A stretch of 64,000 nt of DNA from Bretschneidera sinensis (lineage: Eukaryota; Streptophyta; Magnoliopsida; Brassicales; Akaniaceae). The stretch lies in NCBI GenBank assembly GCA_023935145.1, contig CM043701.1, positions 72,788,817 through 72,852,816 of the forward strand, read 5' to 3'. Below the pieces are notes generated by a model. The model made no database searches. It was not told the origin of the DNA and saw nothing but the letters and a program-made list of their open reading frames with translations. Below, piece after piece: positions 55,131 through 64,000 of the stretch. The position numbers and the translations under genes are program-made. The first letter of the stretch is position 1. The number at the start of each line of letters is the position of its first letter.

Positions 55131-56390
55131 TATTTTGCTAGTCCCTTAGCAAAACAAAATAAAAGACTCAATGAAAAACAAAGAACATAAAGATAAAGTC
55201 ATCACTCATGGTATCCAAAAATTTAAGGAGCACACATCACCATGATATTCATTCATAAGCAAGCTTAAAAAGGTAAACCCATCTTCGCAATGAATAGAAA
55301 TGTTAAAATCTAATTACTTACAAAAGGCAGGATAAGGCATCACAAGCTTGAATCAGTGTAAGGTGAATTAGCATATAAAAATGAAGCTTCCAAGTAACTC
55401 TAATGTGTAAGGTCTCCATGTCTCAAGATTCACCGAATTTCCCATAAAAAATGAACGAAAAAGGCATAGTATTTTTTTTTTTTTAATAAGGCACGACTAT
55501 GTTTAGTTCCCTTAAACTTTCTAATTGACCCATGTAGCGAGTGTTGAGTCAATGACTCCCAAACCAGATGGTTTTAGGGCATTAAGTGTACAAACACCCC
55601 TAAGGACTTACTAACTCGAGTCAAAAAGGCTACGAAAATAAACCGGCCTTAATACTACCAAGCAAAATTTCACTTTTTGACGTGAACACTCACTGCTTAC
55701 TGAGGCAAGAGGTCCAGTTACTCAGCAGAAAGTTTATTGATAATGAAATTTTTTTATTTATTTATTTATTATGCTTTTCTATGCCCAAGAGTTTATCCAA
55801 CAAGTCATCCAGTTTCAGTTAAGATAAGGAAAAATACACATTAAAATCACGTGTCATACCTCACATAATTTGTGCTAATGTGCTCGTGTTAGATTAGATC
55901 AAACATGTGAATTCTCAAAAGGCCTAAAGTAAGTAACTAAATTTTAAAAATTTATCACCAGATCATGTGTTCAAAATGTTAAGCTCACCAATGACATCAC
56001 ATCACAGAAAATGTTTAGATCAACTAAAATTTCACGATAACATGAGCATGCATTTATCTCTATGATGAAAAGACAACAAATTAGGACAAAGTGTGTGATG
56101 TGTCTCCCATACCCCCAAACTTAAATTACACATTGACCCCAATGTGTGACTAATATGGAAAGAGCTGACCTGAGATATGGAGAACTATCTGGACTGGTAT
56201 GGCTCATAGCATACCCCCAAACTTGAACTGAAGTACGCTTTGTCCCTGAAAAATAAAAACTGGAAAACAAAACAAAAAAATACTGGAAACAAACATTAAT
56301 CATAAAAATGCGAAATAATAAATAAACAAAAGAAAAGATAAGTTGTGGGGTGCCTCCCATGAGCGCTAAGTTTAACGTCTTTAGCCAGAC
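55131..56390 (-). other. Athila-2 noncoding tail with conserved blocks
   Basis: No gene is seen. Conserved blocks shared with the other two Athila elements lie at 55,533-55,732 and 56,346-56,387. Extra AAGTTTGGGGGTAT tracts lie at about 56,110 and 56,213 (element orientation), as in Athila-1 and Athila-3. Confidence 0.8.
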
Positions 56391-56396
56391 CCAACA

Positions 56397-57335
56397 TTAG
56401 TAAACATGCCCAACTAAGTGCTCCACCATCTGATCAATAAATGGGAATGAAAAATGATCAGGCCTAGTGGCAGCGTTCAACTTACAGTAGTCTATACTCA
56501 CTCTCCCTCCTGACTGAACACGAGTTGACACCAACTCGTCGTCCTCATTCTTCACTACCGTTAATTCAGCATGTTTGGGCACGACTTGAATCTGGCTCAC
56601 CCACTTGCTATCAGAGATGGGATAAATGATCCCTGCCTCTAACAGCTTAATATCTTCCGCCCTCACAACCTCTTGCAAAGCAGGGTTGAGCCTTCTTTGT
56701 GGCTCCCTCGATGGCTTGGTATTCTCCTCCAATTGTATCGTGTGTATCACCAACAAGGGGTTGATTCCTTTGATATCCTCAATAGTCCAGCCTATAGCTT
56801 CCTGATGCTCTCTTAAGACGTCCAATAATTTCTCTTCTGAAGCATCACCCAAATCTAAAGCTATAATTATAGGCAAAGAATCTGCTGGACCTGGGAACTT
56901 ATACTCAAGATTATCCAGTAAAGGCTTAAGTTCCTTCTTGTGAGGTTCAGGTGTTGTGGTTTCCTCCGTATCACTGATCTTTAGAAGAGTAGACTCCAAA
57001 GTAGCATTTGCTTGCTCAAACAACTTATCTAAGCCCAAATCCTCTTCAAATTGAGCAAAGCATGCCTCCATAATGTCCTCAAACTTCCCTTCTTTCTTAG
57101 GCGCTTGTAGTATCTCAAGGTAAGGTGCTTTAGGTAAAGACGACCTAGAGAGATCCTTAATAATACGAGTGGTTGTAGATGGCTCAACATCTCTCTTCTC
57201 ATTGTTGCCACTCTCTTGCCCTTGGTGCATAGCAGGGTTCTCTTCTACTTGATTGTCCACTTGTCTCCCAGACAAGTATGGGACAGTTGATTGCACTTTT
57301 TCCTGCCAATGCATGGGAGTTGAAGAATTTCTCAC
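56397..57335 (-). pseudogene. Athila-2 pol fragment: linker and start of RT
   Basis: An open stretch of 312 codons has a Gln/Asn/Glu-rich start, YLEILQAPKKEGKFEDIMEA and LKPLLDNLEYKFPGPADSLP. The RT N-part follows: LREHQEAIGWTIEDIKGINP, LLEAGIIYPISDSKWVSQIQ, VSIDYCKLNAATRPDHFSF and FPFIDQMVEHLVGH. There the homology stops, and the 3' noncoding tail starts within a few bases. The polymerase active site, RNase H and integrase are thus deleted, and the protease motif is also missing. The long ORF is a deletion product and cannot make an enzyme. Confidence 0.85.
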
Positions 57336-57380
57336 CGCAAACTGTTCCTTTGGGTTAGGCTCAGATTGACTGGGGAACTC

Positions 57381-57980
57381 TCATTCTTCTCCTTCACCCA
57401 CGTAACTTGCGATTTGATCAATTTGACTCTCTAGTGTGGCAATCGCTTGGGTGTTTTCTATTGTTGCACTCATCATTTCACTCATAAATTGGCTAGTCGT
57501 TTTCATGAAATCATTGAGAGCGTCCTCCAATGATTGCGAAACCGACGTTGGTGCTTGAATGGGAGCTTGGTAAGCGGGTGATAGTGCTGGATAAGCTGAG
57601 TGACCATAACTTGGAATTGGTGGAGGAAATTCGGGAGTGTATTGATTGTGAGCATGGTAAGGGGCTCCTCCCTGATTCTTTGGTTGGTTCTGCTCCCATG
57701 AAAAATTAGAGTGGTCCCACCACCATGGATTATATGTTTCGGAGCAAGATCCATTTGATTGCCAACAGCAGTCATTGAAAGCATTCATTTGTTCTATAGG
57801 ATACTCGGCATAAGCCGGCATTGATGGGCAGTTCTGTGCTAGATGCATGGGACTAGCACAGATGGAACAGCTTTCAACATTGAAAGTGTTGGCAGCATTG
57901 AGGGACGGGCCGGTCATTTTAATGAAATCCTTGAGAGCGTCCTCTAAAAACTGTGAAACTGGCGTTGGATTCATCCACAT
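57381..57980 (-). pseudogene. Athila-2 gag C-terminal fragment with internal duplication
   Basis: MWMNPTPVSQFLEDALKDFI opens a 199-codon ORF. A complete zinc knuckle, CSICASPMHLAQNCP (CX2CX4HX4C), follows, then WWWDHSNFSWEQNQ and a Pro/Tyr-rich stretch. A second copy of the opening, TSVSQSLEDALNDFMKTTS, comes before ENTQAIATLESQIDQIASYV, the normal gag end. The N-terminal gag domain is absent, so the opening is a displaced copy of a downstream segment, probably from the same rearrangement that shortened the element. Confidence 0.82.
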
Positions 57981-58074
57981 GATTTTTTTTTATCTTTTAT
58001 TTTTTTTAAATTGCTAACTAACTAGTAGAAATATAAAATTAATTCAGACCAAAAATTTTCACAAACCAAACAAC

Positions 58075-58092
58075 TCCCCGACAACGGCGCCA
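58075..58092 (-). promoter_or_regulatory. tRNA-Asp primer binding site of Athila-2
   Basis: In element orientation TGGCGCCGTTGTCGGGGA follows the 5' LTR. It differs from the plant tRNA-Asp complement at one base. Confidence 0.9.
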
Positions 58093-58098
58093 AAAACT

Positions 58099-59365
58099 TG
58101 TTGTGAGTTTTAATTTACTCGCAAGCGCACGAGTCGTTTACAATATAGTGTTGTGCAAGTGCGAGGTCGAATCCACAGGGAATTGTGTTGTGAAAATATA
58201 TTTTTATCTAAACTAAGTCTATTTTAACCTAGTTCCAAATTTGTAATTATATGTTACAAAATAAATAAAAGCTAAACTAAATTGATTTTAAAAACTAATA
58301 AAAACACACTAAGGTTTCTGAATCCACCCCACCGAAGTTAGGCATATAACTCAATGTTCTAAAGATAGCCTATCAAAAAATTCCATGAATCCAACTATAA
58401 GACAAAAAACAAAGAATATCCCAACTAAACCAAAAGCATCCGATGTATCCGCTCTTAACAAATCACAAAGGAAATCCAATTTAATCGAAAACAATTCGAT
58501 GTATCCATCAGATAAAACACAAGGAATATCCAACAGAACAATTTAAACTCAATCAATTATAAGATTAACTCAAATAATTGACAGAACATTTTATGCTAAA
58601 AATTTTCAGATTTGTACAAGCAAATCTGAACTACTATGCCAAACAACGGCGGGGCTTCATCTTCAACCTTAGCTGAAGAGTCTAGCCACTCATAACTATA
58701 AAACTATAATAAAAAGTTCTAAACATTTAAACTAAAACAACTGAATATAAAGAAATAAATAAACAACTTTACATGGGAGAAATTCCACTCGCTGACAGGC
58801 GGCGCTTCCCCTCGTGGTAGCAATGCCTTCGGGATCCACCAGAATGCTAGTGGACGTCCACCGGTAAACACCAAAGTGGCTCAGGAATTGTACACTGAAT
58901 GATGAAGCCATATGGTGTTTATATAGGGGAAGATCCGGAGCAATATGGGTTGCAGATTCGATGTGGGATACTGCCCGTTTGCGCTCGATCGCAGTGTGGT
59001 GCGATCGATTGCAGGTACGATCGATCGCATGTCTTTTGCGCACGATCTCATGTGCGCTCAATCGCATGTCTGCTACGATCGATCGCAGATGCACTGAACT
59101 TCAAATATTTCGATGTGGGATGTTGACCATGCGCTCGTTCGTAGGCAGGTGCGCTCGAGCGTAGGTGCGCTTGATCGCATATCTCGTGCGATCGATCGCA
59201 ATGTCTCCAGAAGCTTCACATCTCCTGAAATGCTTTATTTTCTCCACAAACCTGTAAAAATACACAAAACACAAGAAAGATGTAAAATAAAGTGAAATAC
59301 CACTAACTAAGAACATAACAAATATAAGTTAAGGGTCTAAAATATGCAATATTTAAGACTCATCA
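58099..59365 (-). repeat. Athila-2 5' LTR (1,267 bp)
   Basis: It is a near copy of 53,828-55,114. GCGATCGATCGC palindromes lie at 58,979-59,200, with one 21-bp unit fewer than the other LTR. Confidence 0.93.
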
Positions 59366-59370
59366 ATCAC

Positions 59371-60609
59371 CAAATGAGGCTAAACCTAGGGAAGTATGCC
59401 TTTGGAGTCACATTTAGGAAATTTTTAAGCTTCGTGGTCACACAGCGAGGGATAAAGGTAAATCTCGAGAAGATCAAGGAAATCTTAGATATTACTCATC
59501 CTTGAAACATTAAAGATGTACAGAGGTTAACTGGGTGTATAGTTACGCTCAGTCGATTCGTATCCAAATCTGTCGAGAGGTGCCTACCATTCTTCAAGGC
59601 TATAAGAAAAGCCAAAGATTTTGCATGGACAGAGGACTGCCAAAAAGCCTTTGAAATTTTGAAGGAATACTTGAGCTCGACCCCACTCTTGACTAAGTCC
59701 ATTACTAGGGAGGAGCTCTTTCTTTACATATCAGCGGACCAAGACGTAGTGCCCTTAGTCTTGATTCGAAAGGAAAGTGGGATCCAAAAACTCTTCTACT
59801 ACATCAGCTGGGTTCTCCATAATGCTGAGATAAGGTATCTCCTCTCAAGAAAATGGCAAATGCTCTTCTAGTTACAGCTCAAAATCTCTGACTATACTTT
59901 TAGGACCATGCTATAAACCTGCTGACCGATCAACCATTGAGACAAGTACTCTACAAACTAGATCTCTTCAGAAGACTGGTAAAGTGGTCCATAAAGCTTG
60001 GTGAGTTCAACATCCGATACATATCTCTAACAAAACTCAAGGCCCAATTCTTAACTGACTTTATCGTGGAAACCACGTTCTCCGAAATACTCACCCAGCG
60101 ATAAGAGTCTGAGGAAGGTGAACAAATACTGAGTTGGACATTATTTGTCAATGGATCCTCTAACAACATCAAAAACGGAGTTATCCTTATCCTCAACAGT
60201 CCTAAAGGGTTTACGATAGAGTATGCCTTAAGGTTCAAATTCAAAGTCTCAAACAACGAGGTCGAGTATGAGGCATTGCTTGCAAGGATGATGCAAGGGA
60301 AGACATTGGCTTCGAAAACCTTTAAAGCACACAATGATTCTTAACTGGTGGTCAACCAAATGACCAATGAGCATGAGGCTAGAGGCACGAAAATCATCAG
60401 GTATCTCGAGAAAGCCTGAGAAATTGCTGTAACCTTCAAGAATATCCAAATAGTTGAGGTACCTAGGGCACAAAATTCGAAGGTATATGCTTTATCATAA
60501 CTTGCCTCCTCTAGACAATTTGACCTTACCCAAACAATCTACCTCGAAACCCTCGTAGCACCTAGTATTGATGAAATTTCGATCATGCCAGTGGCCGAAG
60601 AGTAATCCT
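59371..60609 (+). pseudogene. Tat element RT end and RNase H domains
   Basis: After Athila-2 the chain resumes with NHQMRLNLGKYAFGVTFRKF, IKVNLEKIKEILDI, DVQRLTGCIVTLSRFVSKS and FAWTEDCQKAFEILKEYLSS. The first RNase H follows (LFLYISADQDVVPLVLIRKE, FYYISWVLHNAEIRY), decaying after 59,871. A second RNase H-like domain is at 60,130-60,470: WTLFVNGSSNNIKNGV, KFKVSNNEVEYEALLARM, VPRAQNSKVYALS. A doubled RNase H is a known mark of the Tat branch. About eight stops are visible. Confidence 0.82.
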
Positions 60610-60611
60610 GG

Positions 60612-61842
60612 ATGGGCCTGATACTCCAATACTTAAGAGATGGTACACTTCCCAGTCAAAAAAATGAAGCCAAAAAACTCATTTCATGCAATTTATGGTA
60701 TACTGTTATCAAAGGACATCTGTATAAAAAGGGTCTCACCAATCCTTATCTAAAATGCATCGAAACTACCGATGCCGATTACGCTCTCCAAGAAGTTCAT
60801 GAAGGAATATATGGAAATCACCTGGCAGGCGAAGCTTTGGCCTTCAAGATACTCCGCCATGGCTATTATTGGTCAAAGATTTTCTATGATGCCACTGAAA
60901 TGGTCAAAAAGTATAAGACTTGTCAACAATTCACCTCTGTTCCTCAACAACCAGCCAATCCTCTCACTTTGATCACTAGTCATCTTCCCTTCACCATGTA
61001 GGGAATGGATATACTCGGTCTTTTCTTAGAAGCCCTAGGGTAGAAGAAACAGTTAATACTAGTTATCGACTACTTTACGAAATGGACGGAGGTGGAGCTC
61101 TTAGCCAATATCACCGACTACCAGACCCGAAGGTTTATCTAGAAGTTAATAGTATGTCGATTCGATATAGCGAGGATACTTGTCACCAATAGTGGTAAAC
61201 AATTTGATAGTTCTCCATTCAAGTTCTTTTTCCAAGAACTCCATATTGAGCATCGTTTATCCTCGGTAGGCTACCCTCGAGCTAACAGGCAAGCCGACGT
61301 AACTAATAGGACTCTCCTATAAGGAATCAAGAAGAGACTTGATGACACCGATAAACAATTGGTTAAACATCTACCTATTGTTCTCTGGGCCTACTGGACG
61401 ACTACCTAGACTCTTATTGGAGAGACCCCATTCTTCTTGGCGTACGATTCAGAGGCCGTCACCTCAATCGAAATAAAGGCTGTTGCTATGAGTATAGAGC
61501 TTTGATAAATATAATAATGAGGATGCCCTCAACATGAACATTGATCTCATTAACAAAGCAATGGATAAGGCCCAAATCAAGCTGGTTGTATATCATCAAA
61601 AGGTGTCCAGGTATTACAACTCCCGAGTCCATGGAAGAACTTTCAAGCTATACGACTTGATGCTCTGGAAAGAAACAAAATGTCTCACCCTCGAGAAACA
61701 AGAAAGCTTTGTCCAAATTGGGAGGGACCCTACCGTATCAAAAGAGTCTGTCGAACTGGCACGTTCGAACTCGAAGACTTAGATAGAAAGCCATTACCAC
61801 GAACTTGGAACGTCAAAAATCTCTGCAAGTTCTATTAGTAGA
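60612..61842 (+). pseudogene. Tat element integrase, catalytic residues lost
   Basis: WMGLILQYLRDGTLPSQKNE leads to the zinc region EVHEGIYGNHLAGEALAFKI...KKYKTCQQF, in which the first Cys is Tyr. The core has GMDILGLF (Asp kept) and LVTNSGKQFDSSPF (the second catalytic Asp is Asn). RQADVTNRTLL has Asp where the catalytic Glu should be. LWAYWTTT-TLIGETPFFLAY and the C-terminal GRTFKLYDLMLW and ELARSNSKT or, in another frame, RTWNVKNLCKFY close the gene at about 61,842. Five or more stops and two of three catalytic residues changed make this a dead gene. Confidence 0.85.
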
Positions 61843-62300
61843 AGTTTCTCTTATTTCTCTAAATTGATATAGTTTCTCTTATTTCTTTAAATTGTTAAAG
61901 TTTCTCTCATTTCTCCAATTTGTTATCAATAGAATTCCAACTATTTACTTATATAATCCTCGAACATTCTTAATAAAAGATTAGCTCTATTTCTTCATCA
62001 GTGTCTATTTTAATAAGGGCCTCAAGCTCATTTTATTTAGATAAATATTGAGGATAAAGCCCCAAGATTTTACTCATTGGATCCTCCAAAGTTGAAGGCA
62101 TTAGATCTCTTCCGTTAAGTATCAATGGGGAGGCCTTGACCTTTTCCCCTCATCTATATTTTTGAAGCAAATAAGATAGCTAAGAAGAATAATGGCACAA
62201 GAGTAAGTGAAAAAAAAGACCACTTCATTGAACTTTAAAAATTTTACATCCAAAAGGTAGTAACGGCCTGAAATACAAAAAGATATAAAGGAAATAACTA
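61843..62300 (+). other. Tat element noncoding spacer after pol
   Basis: No gene is seen. Three direct repeats of AGTTTCTCTTATTTCTYTAA lie at about 61,850-61,920. Confidence 0.6.
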
Positions 62301-62305
62301 AGGCC

Positions 62306-62758
62306 CTAGTCAATAGCCCTCTTTTCCTCATCCTCTTCCTCATTATCTCGAGTCTGGACCTCCTCACCATTCTTTTCAGTCCAACCTAGGTCCTCAGCAA
62401 TAGTGGCCTCATCGTCGGAACTCGGGATCACAACTATAGAAAAGTTCTGCTCCAGGTAAGCTTCTAAGGCTTGCTTCTTGGCCTCCTCAAATTCATCGAA
62501 GTAGAAATCCCCAAAAGCATTTTTCATGGCCTTCTTGAACTCCATGTACACTTTGAAGTCTGCTAAGGCCTTTGCCACAAAATCCTTCATAGCATCTTCC
62601 TTCTTGGCTGTGATCCTCCTCGCTTCAGCATGGGTTGTGTCCCTCTTTACCCTGATCTCCTCTAGCTCCTCCAGCAACAAAGCCATGGACTTCACTAGGG
62701 ACTCCCGTAGAGTCCAAATGAAGTGGTGGCTTTCCCTTAACTTCCAATCTAGATCCAT
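62306..62758 (-). pseudogene. Antisense ORF in the 3' part of the Tat element
   Basis: An uninterrupted ORF of 150 codons runs against pol. It reads MDLDWKLRESHHFIWTLRES, then a long charged helix (LLLEELEEIRVKRDTTHAEA), FVAKALADFKVYMEFKKAMK, FYFDEFEEAKKQALEAYLEQ and an acidic tail (EEEDEEKRAID). An upstream exon-like piece at about 63,010-62,862 (ITLEHLI, EPIEGLGALVEELASK) ends with an AAG/GTATCT donor, so the gene may have an intron. Antisense ORFs of this coiled-coil kind are known in Tat elements; their role is unknown. It is the only long gene of this element without stops. Confidence 0.6.
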
Positions 62759-63015
62759 TCAATGATGGGACATTACTCCCGTAGCTATGCCCGATTGAAA
62801 AATATATATAAGTTAGTACTCCTCGACCTTAATAAAAAAACTAGAAGAAAGAGGTCAAAAGATACCTTGGAGGCCAATTCCTCCACCAATGCACCAAGAC
62901 CCTCTATGGGCTCCTGACTCAACTGGTATAGGTTCTTAGGGGGAATACCTCAGATCAAGTGTTCCAAAGTGATACTGGCACTACTGAAGACCAAATCAGT
63001 GGTTTTCACGTCAAG

Positions 63016-63374
63016 GTTGTAAATTTTGCGTCGGACGGCGTTTAAGTTTACCCATTTTTCTAAAACGTTTCGATTTCATTTCGTTTGGGTGCACCATTTC
63101 GGGTTTGATGGCATTTTCATATACATACTTGTAAAATTACAAACATTTCAGAAAGTATATAAAAATATAGTGACATATCGTAATAAAACCATCTATCATT
63201 CCAACATTAAATGATAAAAATGTAATATCACCCATATCATCTAAAATCCAAATACCAATACAACATTCAAATCCAAATAGTAAATTACTAACACAAAACA
63301 ACACTAAGTTTATGCTAGTTTTAAGAACTACTAAATACTAATACAAAAGCAACATTAAGTAAAATAAAAGAAAA
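63016..63374. other. Unassigned AT-rich stretch
   Basis: Similarity to Tat sequence ends near 63,015. GTCGGACGGCG is followed by AT-rich sequence with repeated ACTAACACAAAA and ATACCAATACAA words. No gene is recognised. It may be the 3' flank of the hAT-like gene fragment that follows. Confidence 0.4.
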
Positions 63375-63653
63375 TCATGTTTCCTTGTAAGTGGGAACTA
63401 CATAACTAGTACTTCCAGCAGGCACAAAAGCATCAACCCAAGTCCATTCACTCTCATTTTCAGGTATAACAATCTCATCTTCATCATTAAAAACAACTTC
63501 ATCATCAATATTAGGTGCAAGTATAGTATCATCTTCAATAACTTCATAATCCAAATCAAGATCATCCTTATCAAGAACAAGTTCTTCAGCAAACCAATCT
63601 TGCATTATGTTAATGTTGTCAAGGCTGATAGGATCCAATGTTTAAGATTTCCT
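63375..63653 (-). pseudogene. Probable hAT transposase C-terminus
   Basis: The minus strand reads TLDPISLDNINIMQDWFAEE followed by a strongly acidic tail (DKDDLDLDYEVIEDD, NDEDEIVIPENESEW) and ends TYKET at 63,375. DPI-LDNI-W followed by an acidic tail is typical of the extreme C-terminus of plant hAT-type transposase-like proteins, after the dimerisation domain. A stop lies just upstream in frame, and no dimerisation domain is visible before the LTR at 63,786. It could also be a domesticated-gene fragment. The assignment is from family resemblance only. Confidence 0.38.
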
Positions 63654-63785
63654 TACAAATATTCCTATTGATGTGTAAGTAAAATGATATTTTGAATTAT
63701 CTTGCTATATATCATTATTAATATTAAATAAAAAACACATTGCAAATAAATTATATTTACCTCTCTCGAAGCTTCATGTTATAAC

Positions 63786-64000
63786 TGTTGGTATTTGTCT
63801 AAGGTTTGCACAGGTCCAACCATGATTCAAAGATGGTTAAAGTCTAAACCAAGGTTGAAGGATTAAATTTCAGCAAGTTAGAAGAATGCACACATGTGTG
63901 TGCATCAATTTGGAGCAAGAGAAGGCCATGCGCACTAGTGTGCGCACTTCTGCACACAAGCAGAAGGGTGTGCGCATAGCAGCAGAAAGGGAACAACATC
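63786..64000 (+). repeat. Start of a copia LTR related to the Tork family, cut by the window end
   Basis: TGTTGGTATTTGTCTAAGG matches the starts of the LTRs at 17,415 and 46,579. Downstream sequence differs and contains repeats of GTGTGCGCA and GTGCGCAC (63,895-63,980), the same kind of GC-rich words as in those LTRs. The five bases before it are ATAAC. Confidence 0.75.

Larger units (their letters stand above)
53828..59365 (-). mobile_element. Athila-2: internally deleted Athila-type element in the Tat RT
   Basis: LTRs 53,828-55,114 and 58,099-59,365 are flanked by ATCAC (53,823-53,827 and 59,366-59,370). A tRNA-Asp primer site and a purine tract are present. Only the gag C-terminus and the start of RT remain. 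The rest of RT, RNase H and integrase are missing, so the element is 5.5 kb against 9.8 kb for Athila-3. The LTRs look almost identical to each other, suggesting recent insertion of an already deleted form. Confidence 0.93.
50434..63015 (+). mobile_element. Tat-type Ty3/gypsy element, split by Athila-2; 3' LTR not found
   Basis: A 507-bp LTR, primer site, gag, protease, RT, RNase H, integrase and an antisense ORF occur in order. Protein motifs (VDNGSSTDTLYYDAF, YVDDMLVKS, a second RNase H-like FVNGSSNN region) and the antisense ORF fit the Tat branch. Athila-2 sits in RT. The right boundary is uncertain: sequence homologous to the LTR does not reappear before 64,000, and the antisense ORF is followed by unrelated sequence at about 63,016. 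Confidence 0.8.

Noticed and set aside
62000..64000. 3' LTR of the Tat element
   Set aside because: Neither TGATGTAGGG nor TTTTCTACATCA recurs before the window end; it is deleted or lies outside.
1..64000. Host genes, rRNA or tRNA genes
   Set aside because: No tRNA-like cloverleaf, rRNA sequence or intact host coding region was recognised; TGGCGCC and TGGTATCAGAGC matches are primer sites next to LTRs.

Overview
This window reads as a piece of a repeat-rich nuclear genome from a flowering plant, probably a eudicot. I find no intact host gene and no RNA gene. Nearly all of the 64 kb is a stack of nested transposable elements: Ty3/gypsy (three Athila-type, one Tat-type), Ty1/copia (a Tork/Tnt1-like element, a Sirevirus and an old relic), two CACTA (En/Spm) DNA transposons, a PIF/Harbinger-like MITE, solo LTRs, a short non-autonomous LTR element and a probable hAT fragment. 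The species cannot be named from this. All element genes carry stop codons, frameshifts or lost catalytic residues, so I call them pseudogenes.

Layout. 1-3,563 is the 3' end of Athila-1 (+): integrase, noncoding tail, 3' LTR. 3,569-4,316 is a copia relic (-), whose gag half appears to lie 20 kb away at 24,659-25,250. A MITE sits at 5,457-6,694. CACTA-1 fills 7,905-24,239, with 16-bp inverted ends and a TTG target duplication. Its TnpD (15.7-12.4 kb) and TnpA-like (10.2-9.2 kb) genes lie on the minus strand. It was hit by a solo LTR (10,439-12,393) and by a complete Tork-like copia (17,415-23,575). A Sirevirus runs from 25,425 to 45,333 with gag, pol and an env-position ORF. A complete Athila-3 (34,310-44,085, minus strand) is inserted in its 3' noncoding region. 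Then follow a solo LTR (46,579-47,465), a short-internal LTR element (47,509-49,281) and one end of CACTA-2 (49,791). A Tat-type gypsy starts at 50,434 inside CACTA-2 and carries an inserted Athila-2 (53,828-59,365, minus) in its RT domain. It ends in an antisense ORF near 62.3-63.0 kb. A hAT-like C-terminus and the start of another copia LTR close the window.

Insertion order can be read from target duplications: GTTAG (Athila-3 into Sirevirus), ATCAC (Athila-2 into Tat), AGAGA (Tork into CACTA-1), TTG (CACTA-1), ATAAA (solo LTR), TAA (MITE).

The most interesting signals are noncoding. (1) Three Athila elements with diverged LTRs share conserved blocks and three polypurine-tract-like motifs between pol and the 3' LTR. 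(2) The Tork LTR ends in a hairpin that is inverted in the 3' LTR relative to the 5' LTR. (3) The solo LTR inside CACTA-1 has tandem hairpins whose stems show compensating changes. (4) Unrelated LTR families each carry clusters of their own short palindrome or GC-rich motif: CCAGTCGACTGG in the Sirevirus, GCGATCGATCGC in Athila-2, a CCGCGGC-type motif in Tork.
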